This document shows positions 59,200-64,000 of a stretch of DNA of 64,000 nucleotides, one piece after another. The notes beneath the pieces were generated by a model that searched no databases, was not told the DNA's origin, and worked only from the letters and a program-made list of their open reading frames with translations. The stretch is from positions 1-64,000 of the forward strand of contig JAPPED010000022.1 in assembly GCA_028824295.1 (NCBI GenBank). The letters run 5' to 3'. The first letter of the stretch is position 1; each line of letters opens with the position of its first letter. The DNA comes from Rhodospirillales bacterium. GTDB taxonomy: Bacteria; Pseudomonadota; Alphaproteobacteria; TMED109. Position numbers and translations under genes: made by a program.

Positions 59200-60018
59200 T
59201 CAGAACAGTCCGAAGAACCAGGAGGACCGCGGAATCTCCGGCCCATCTCCTTCAAGCAAGTCGTAGGCGTACGCGTACCAACGGTTATTCGGATAGTTGT
59301 GGCCGAGTACGGCCGCGTGCAGACGTGCTTCGCTCTCGAGGCCGAGGGCCAGGTTCAACTCGACCATCCGGGCGAGAGCCTCGGCGACATGCGTGGTCTC
59401 GGGGTACGATCGGACGACCGTCGCGAACCGACGCAGCGCGGCAGGATATTGACGCAGTTGAAGATAGGTCCGGCCCACCTCCATCTCCTTGCCCCCGAGA
59501 TGGTCGTAGACGAGATCGAGTTTCACCGCGGCGTCGCGCGCGTAGACGCTGCCGGGATAGCGGGCAATCACACCCTCCAACGCCTCTCTGGCAAGCCGGG
59601 TTTGCGTCTGGTCACGCCGGACATCCGGAATTTGCTCGTAGTGACACAGGGCGATCAGGTACCGGACATAGGGCACGTCAGAACTGCCCGGGTGCAGATC
59701 GATGAAGCGCTCGGCCGCCGCGACCGCCAGAGTGTAGTCGTTCTTCAGGTAGTTGGCGTACGCGACCAGCAGCTGCGCCCGCGTGGCCCATTCCGAATAC
59801 GGATACTGGGCTTCGACCTGCTCGAATTCCGTGACGGCGAGCACATAGTCGTCGTCAAGCAGCGCGTCGAGAGCGGAGTTGTAGATCTTCTCCATCGGGC
59901 GCTCGACGACCGGCTCCGGGTCCTGAAACACGGAGCATCCGACCAGCAGCACCGCCAATGCGAGCGATGCCGCGATTCGCGAGCAGGGCCAGCGGCGGTC
60001 GAGGGAGGAGACGGGCAT
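59200..60018 (-). CDS. bamD: outer membrane protein assembly factor BamD
   Basis: A 272-aa lipoprotein of the BAM complex that inserts beta-barrel proteins into the outer membrane. The signal ends in LLVGC, with lipid-modified Cys28. TPR-like helices follow (YNSALDALLDDDYVLAVTEFEQVEAQYPYSEW, repeating through the protein). It lies 16 nt upstream of recN. The lpxC and ftsZ genes that often precede it are not here; instead a divergent phosphatase gene follows. Confidence 0.93.
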   Translation of the reverse strand: MPVSSLDRRWPCSRIAASLALAVLLVGCSVFQDPEPVVERPMEKIYNSALDALLDDDYVLAVTEFEQVEAQYPYSEWATRAQLLVAYANYLKNDYTLAVAAAERFIDLHPGSSDVPYVRYLIALCHYEQIPDVRRDQTQTRLAREALEGVIARYPGSVYARDAAVKLDLVYDHLGGKEMEVGRTYLQLRQYPAALRRFATVVRSYPETTHVAEALARMVELNLALGLESEARLHAAVLGHNYPNNRWYAYAYDLLEGDGPEIPRSSWFFGLF

Positions 60019-60444
60019 TTGGGGTGTATACCACGCGAAACGGGTCGTGGGGCCCGGCGCTCCCGGCGCCGGCACCACCGGCGCCGGATGCCGGAAGACC
60101 GATCAAGAGCCTGAAGAAATTCGCAAGAATGTCACACCTACCCAGATTCGGTTGAGGACGATCGGGGAGCGCCAACGGCACGGCCAGGACGCCTTCCACG
60201 CTCACTTCCACCGACATTCGCGTGCCTTGAGACGCGCCGGCACAGCACCCCCCGGCGGGCAACCCGCATCGGCTGTTCGCGTTTCGTACGGCTGCACCCT
60301 GACTGCTCAGGGTCGGGTTCGTGCGACTGGCACACCGGCGATCGCGGCAATTCCTCGCGCCATCCGGCGCGGCCCGCGTGGTGGTCATCCGGGCACACGG
60401 GGCCGTGTATCGTGGCTCCCCACCGGCGCACGAGTTCCAGTCCG
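60019..60444. other. divergent intergenic region with paired palindromes
   Basis: This 426-bp region separates bamD from the divergent phosphatase gene. It contains two copies of the perfect 10-bp palindrome CCGGCGCCGG at 60063-60072 and 60078-60087. No convincing coding frame or tRNA is seen. Confidence 0.5.
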
Positions 60445-61233
60445 ATGGCTTCCTACGACGAATTTCTGACCTTTGCGCACGAACTCGCCGATCTCGCCCG
60501 TACGGCGATCCAACCGCTATTTCGGTCCCGCGATGCGATCGAAGTCAAGAGCGGGAAAGGAAGCCGGCTGCAGCTGGTGACCAAGGCCGACCGGGCGGCC
60601 GAAGCCAGGATGCGCGACGCCATCGGCCGCCGCTTCCCCCATCACGGTGTCGTGGGCGAGGAATACGGGTCCGAAAATTCGGACGCCGAGCACACGTGGA
60701 TTCTCGACCCGATCGACGGCACCAAGGCGTTTGTCGCCGGATTGCCGGTCTTCGGCACACTCGTCGGACTGCTGGAGCAAGGGCGCCCGACGATCGGCGT
60801 CATCGATCAGGCGATCACGGGAGAACGCATGTGGGGTGCGCCACAGGGAGCCTGGCTAAACGGCGAGCTGGTGACCACCTCCCGCCCGGCGGATCCGGAG
60901 CGCATGATCGTCGCGATGACGGAGCCGGGCATGATTCGCTCTGCCGCCGCTCGCGCGGCCTTCCAGCGGCTGGCCGATGAGGCCCTGTTTGTGCGGTACG
61001 GCACGGATTGCTGGGGGTATGCGATGCTGGCCGCCGGCTACATCGACGTGGTCGTGGAATCCGATATCAAGCCTTGGGATGTGCTGCCGGGAACGGCGAT
61101 CATTTCCGCGGCTGGTGGCATCGCCAGCGCGTGGGACGGGTGCCGTCCAGGATCCAACGGAACCGTCCTCGCCGCCGGCGATCCGGACCTGCATACGGCG
61201 CTCGTCGATCGCTTTCCAGATACCGACGACTAG
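60445..61233 (+). CDS. inositol monophosphatase family phosphatase (histidinol-phosphatase HisN-like)
   Basis: A 262-aa Mg2+-dependent phosphatase. The metal site is complete: GEEYGSENSD, then WILDPIDGTKAFVAGLPVFGTLVGL, and the last ligand in DIKPWDVLPGTAIISAAGG. The closest group by eye is histidinol-phosphatase (HisN) of alphaproteobacteria, but inositol-1-phosphatase and 3'-phosphoadenosine phosphatase share these motifs. The start ATG is taken because the longer frame adds a non-conserved leader. There are no histidine genes next to it. Confidence 0.87.
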   Translation: MASYDEFLTFAHELADLARTAIQPLFRSRDAIEVKSGKGSRLQLVTKADRAAEARMRDAIGRRFPHHGVVGEEYGSENSDAEHTWILDPIDGTKAFVAGLPVFGTLVGLLEQGRPTIGVIDQAITGERMWGAPQGAWLNGELVTTSRPADPERMIVAMTEPGMIRSAAARAAFQRLADEALFVRYGTDCWGYAMLAAGYIDVVVESDIKPWDVLPGTAIISAAGGIASAWDGCRPGSNGTVLAAGDPDLHTALVDRFPDTDD

Positions 61234-61455
61234 CGACCTTCCAACCTTGGTCACGGCGATCCGCCCCGGCCCGACAGCGCGGACGGGCCTAGCCGCCGAA
61301 CGTGTCCACGTCGTGGTACGTGGCCCGGCAAATCCAGTTCCGGACCGACGAGGGCTTGCACGACGTCCGTCGCTCTTCTACGAAACTGCAGTCAGGGGAA
61401 CGCTTGCCGGAAACGTCGGGCGCGGGCACCCGGGGCGAAGGGCCGGTGGCAGGCC

Positions 61456-62736
61456 ATGCGCCGCTATCGGGCGGGGGTCGACCCCGTCAAGGAGGCCAAG
61501 CTGTCGACTGTAATCGGGGCTAACGGAATACCGCCGGAGAGTTCGAACCTCAGCCCGACCGACCTCGTCGATGATCTGGAGAACTTCGCCGAATTCGGAA
61601 CACAGACCCAGGTCGAGACGATCGACGGTGTGCGGTATTTCGTTAACGAGTTCTGGACCTCACGGCAACGCCAAGCACATCGCATTCATGAAGTCTCGTA
61701 CCGCGCCTGCTTCAAACCGCAGCTCCCGGGGTTCTACATCCGGCGCCTGACGGCCAGGAACGACGTTGTCTACGACCCTTTCATGGGCAGGGGTACGACT
61801 CCGATCGAGGCGGCACTGGCCGAACGGATTCCCTACGGGAACGACACCAACCCACTGAGCAAGGCCTTTGCCGAGCCCCGTATCAACCCGCCCACCCAAT
61901 CCGAGGTCCTGACGCGGCTCCGGTCGATTCCGTGGGACAGTTTCACCCGCGTTGACCACGACGATCTGGAGGCCTTCTACCATCCGGAGACCCTCGCCCG
62001 GATCGAAGGGCTTCGACGATGGATTTTGGACCGTCAGGACGCCGGTTACCTAGATTTGGTGGACAAGTGGATCCGAATGATTGCGATCAACCGGCTGACC
62101 GGGCATTCGTCCGGGTTCTTCTCGGTGTACACCATGCCGCCCAACCAAGCGGTGTCGCTGGAACGGCAGCGGATCATCAACCGGCGTCGCAATCAGGTGC
62201 CGCCCCGCCGAGATGTTCCAGCGATCATTGAGCGAAAGTCGCGGTCCCTGCTGTCATCGCGCGTGCTGCCGGCGGCCAGGCGCCACCTGCTGTTGACCGA
62301 GCAATCGAACGAAACGTTCCAAATCCCGTCCGGGGCGGTCGCCTTGACCGTGACCTCTCCCCCATTCCTCGACGTGGTCGATTACGTGACCGACAACTGG
62401 CTTCGGTGCTGGTTCCTAGGAATCGACCCCCACGAAGTCAGGCTTTCCCAGCTCCGGAACGTCGACGACTGGCAGCAGTTCATTCGCTCCACGCTCGCGG
62501 AACTGGCCCGGGTCACGAGGTGGGGGGGGCATATCGCCTTCGAGGTGGGCGAGGTCCGTAACGGATCCGTCCGTCTGGAAACCCATGTCGTGGCCGCCGC
62601 CGAGGGATTGCCGCTGGAAGTCATCGGCGTGATGATCAACCAGCAGGAATTCACCAAGACCTCCAACTGTTGGGGTGTTGCGAACAACCGGCGTGGAACA
62701 AACAGCAACCGCATTGTCTTGATGCGCAAGGTCTGA
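61456..62736 (+). CDS. orphan DNA methyltransferase (N4-cytosine/N6-adenine type)
   Basis: A 426-aa amino-methyltransferase. The SAM-binding motif DPFMGRGTT is at residues 107-115, and the catalytic motif SPPF is at 301-304 within TVTSPPFLDVVDYV. The order (SAM motif first, long recognition region, then SPP) matches the alpha-like arrangement and an N4-cytosine or N6-adenine target. No restriction endonuclease or specificity gene is adjacent, so it is probably an orphan modifier. The start is ATG; later in-frame starts are possible because the first 40 residues are poorly conserved-looking. Confidence 0.85.
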   Translation: MRRYRAGVDPVKEAKLSTVIGANGIPPESSNLSPTDLVDDLENFAEFGTQTQVETIDGVRYFVNEFWTSRQRQAHRIHEVSYRACFKPQLPGFYIRRLTARNDVVYDPFMGRGTTPIEAALAERIPYGNDTNPLSKAFAEPRINPPTQSEVLTRLRSIPWDSFTRVDHDDLEAFYHPETLARIEGLRRWILDRQDAGYLDLVDKWIRMIAINRLTGHSSGFFSVYTMPPNQAVSLERQRIINRRRNQVPPRRDVPAIIERKSRSLLSSRVLPAARRHLLLTEQSNETFQIPSGAVALTVTSPPFLDVVDYVTDNWLRCWFLGIDPHEVRLSQLRNVDDWQQFIRSTLAELARVTRWGGHIAFEVGEVRNGSVRLETHVVAAAEGLPLEVIGVMINQQEFTKTSNCWGVANNRRGTNSNRIVLMRKV

Positions 62737-62750
62737 CGCGGGGCGCGATG

Positions 62751-62778
62751 TTGACCTGTCGGGGCGATCCATTACGCT
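62751..62778 (+). promoter_or_regulatory. candidate promoter of the glycine riboswitch-gcvT transcript
   Basis: TTGACC and TACGCT are separated by 16 nt, placing the likely transcription start a few bases before the first aptamer. The -10 matches the consensus weakly (3 of 6), but its position is ideal. Confidence 0.45.
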
Positions 62779-62785
62779 CCGCTTG

Positions 62786-62985
62786 TCCTCCCGCGGGAGA
62801 GTTCGGTGCATGTCACCGACGCCGAAGGAGCAACGGGGCCTCGGAACCTCTCAGGCACCAGGGACCGCGGGAATGGAGCACCTCTGGAGAGTGGCGAAGG
62901 TGACTTCGCCCACCGAAGGGGTAAGTCCGATATCCATTCCGGGCGTCGGACGAATCTCTCAGGTCCCATGACAGAGGAGGCCTTG
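62786..62985 (+). ncRNA. tandem glycine riboswitch
   Basis: Two consecutive glycine aptamers are visible. The first has CGGGAGAGTTC, GCCGAAGGAGCAA and CCTCTCAGGCACC followed by GGACCGCGG. The second has CTGGAGAGTGG, CACCGAAGGGGTAAG and ATCTCTCAGGTCCCATGACAGAGG. The arrangement and the gcvT gene downstream are the classical context, in which glycine binding turns on the glycine cleavage system. Confidence 0.95.
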
Positions 62986-63022
62986 CCCGGCATCGGTTGA
63001 TCCGTGCCGGAGGGAGGCGCTC

Positions 63023-64000
63023 CTGCCGGGATCCTCGCAAGGTACAGCGCGGCCCACACCGCTCCACGACCTGCACATGGCCCTCGGGGGCAAGCTGGTG
63101 CCGTTTGCCGGCTGGGAACTCCCCGTCCAGTACGAGGGCATCCTCGCGGAACATCGCTGGACCCGGGAATCGGCGTCGCTGTTTGACGTATCCCACATGG
63201 GCCAGGTCGAGGTCTCCGGCAACGACGCCGCCGGCCAGCTCGAGACCGTCGTTCCGGCCAGCCTCCAGAGCCTGCCCGAGGGCCGCACCCGGTACGCGGT
63301 CATCACCAACGACGACGGCGGAATCGTGGACGATCTCCTCGTGACCCGCCGGGCCGACGACATCTTCCTGGTCATCAATGCGGCCAGGATCGACGCTGAC
63401 CTAACGTGGTTCCGGTCACGCTTGCCCGCGCTCATGTTCAACTACCGCCAAGAGCGGGCGCTGCTCGCCCTCCAGGGGCCGAAGGCGGCCGACGCCTTGT
63501 CCGACCTGATTCCGGCCGCACTCGAATTGGCGCCGTTCGCCTACGGGGAGTTTGAGCTCCTCGGCGTGCCCTGCACGTTCAGCCGCAGCGGATACACCGG
63601 CGAGGACGGTTTTGAGATCGGCTGCGACGGGCCGGCCGCCGTGTCGGTCGCCGAGGCACTGCTAGCCCGTTCGGAGGTGCGGCCAGCTGGCCTCGGGGCG
63701 CGCGACAGTCTTCGACTCGAGGCCGGTCTCTGCCTCTACGGGAGCGACATCGACGCCGACACCAGTCCTGTCGAAGCGGGATTGGCGTGGACATTCGGTG
63801 CGCGACGGCAGGGCGCCCTCGCGGTGCCCGGCGGTGCGCGCATCGAACGTGAACTGGCGAACGGTCCCACCCGACGACGCGTGGGACTCCTGCCTGAAGG
63901 GCGCGGCGTGGTCCGCGGCGGCGCCGTGGTCCTGGACGCATCCGGACACGAGATCGGCGAGGTCACCAGCGGGACCTTTTCGCCGTCGCTCGGTGTTCCC
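63023..64000 (+). CDS. gcvT: glycine cleavage system aminomethyltransferase GcvT, 5' part
   Basis: The tetrahydrofolate-dependent T protein; 326 codons are in the window and the gene continues beyond it. Motifs include TPLHDLHMALGGKLVPFAGWELPVQYEG, LFDVSHMGQVEV, and RSGYTGEDGFEIG with the following RLEAGLCLYG. The only in-frame ATG is inside the conserved HMALGG block. Upstream in frame there is no ATG, GTG or TTG, only a CTG 12 codons before TPLH, with GGAGGGAGG 6-14 nt before it. I therefore use CTG, but a frame error after an out-of-frame GTG at 63004 is the alternative. Confidence 0.9.
   Translation, partial: MPGSSQGTARPTPLHDLHMALGGKLVPFAGWELPVQYEGILAEHRWTRESASLFDVSHMGQVEVSGNDAAGQLETVVPASLQSLPEGRTRYAVITNDDGGIVDDLLVTRRADDIFLVINAARIDADLTWFRSRLPALMFNYRQERALLALQGPKAADALSDLIPAALELAPFAYGEFELLGVPCTFSRSGYTGEDGFEIGCDGPAAVSVAEALLARSEVRPAGLGARDSLRLEAGLCLYGSDIDADTSPVEAGLAWTFGARRQGALAVPGGARIERELANGPTRRRVGLLPEGRGVVRGGAVVLDASGHEIGEVTSGTFSPSLGVP

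Noticed and set aside
59184-59255. Longer N-terminus for RecN
   Set aside because: It would overlap bamD by 56 nt and add a leader not resembling RecN; the GTG start begins exactly at the conserved first strand.
63004-63186. 60-codon frame starting at GTG as the start of gcvT
   Set aside because: It is in a different frame from the conserved GcvT sequence and encodes nothing recognisable, unless a frameshift error is present.

Overview
The window is GC-rich, densely packed chromosomal DNA with no insertion sequence, phage gene, CRISPR array, rRNA or tRNA that I can see. Several gene orders point to an alphaproteobacterium, probably Rhodospirillales-like: hfq-hflX, glyA-nrdR-ribD-ribE-ribBA-ribH-nusB-thiL-hppA, and bamD-recN-ligA. 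GroESL carries both a CIRCE operator and a sigma-32-like promoter. GTG and TTG starts are common, and many genes overlap by ATGA, GTGA or TGATG junctions. Taxonomy is inferred from gene content only.

Layout. 1-7000: the N-terminus of a flavin disulfide reductase, an aldehyde dehydrogenase, and a four-gene BMP-type (nucleoside-like) ABC importer on the minus strand. 7007-8357: a 1.35-kb stretch with no convincing gene, followed by a small helix-turn-helix protein. 9100-11000: a zinc alcohol dehydrogenase converging on an RraA-family protein. 11.2-15.1 kb: hfq-hflX and groES-groEL. 15.4-18.5 kb: a beta-hydroxyacid dehydrogenase, mazG, a HAD hydrolase and a lipocalin-like protein. 18.5-20.1 kb: an RsbW-like anti-sigma kinase, a STAS protein and an N-formylglutamate amidohydrolase-like enzyme in one operon. 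20.3-28.3 kb: a DsbA-like thioredoxin, two exported proteins, a hydratase, thiC with a TPP riboswitch, a quinone oxidoreductase and an epimerase.

28.3-37.6 kb: rpiB followed by the glyA-to-hppA cluster, which joins one-carbon metabolism, ribonucleotide reductase control, riboflavin synthesis, NusB, thiamine phosphate kinase and a proton-pumping pyrophosphatase. 38-42 kb: a LysR regulator, a CBS-pair protein, an internally deleted cystathionine beta-synthase remnant coupled to a cystathionine gamma-synthase/lyase, and a SixA-like phosphatase. 42-46 kb: two c-type cytochromes, an acyl-CoA synthetase and ispH. 46.5-54 kb: three tandem paralogous Tat-type solute-binding proteins feeding one set of two permeases and one ATPase, then an FAD oxidase. 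55.4-60 kb: ligA-recN-bamD on the minus strand. 60.4-64 kb: an inositol-monophosphatase-family phosphatase, an orphan DNA methyltransferase, a tandem glycine riboswitch and gcvT, which is cut by the window end.

Most of the window is ordinary core metabolism. The items that most deserve a second look are the cystathionine beta-synthase remnant, the apparent CTG start of gcvT, the solute-binding-protein triplet with a duplicated 53-bp leader, the RibBA protein whose GTP cyclohydrolase II half has lost its zinc ligands, and the minimal RsbW/STAS module behind an inverted repeat that embraces an extended -10 box. I did not find a clearly new multi-gene system.
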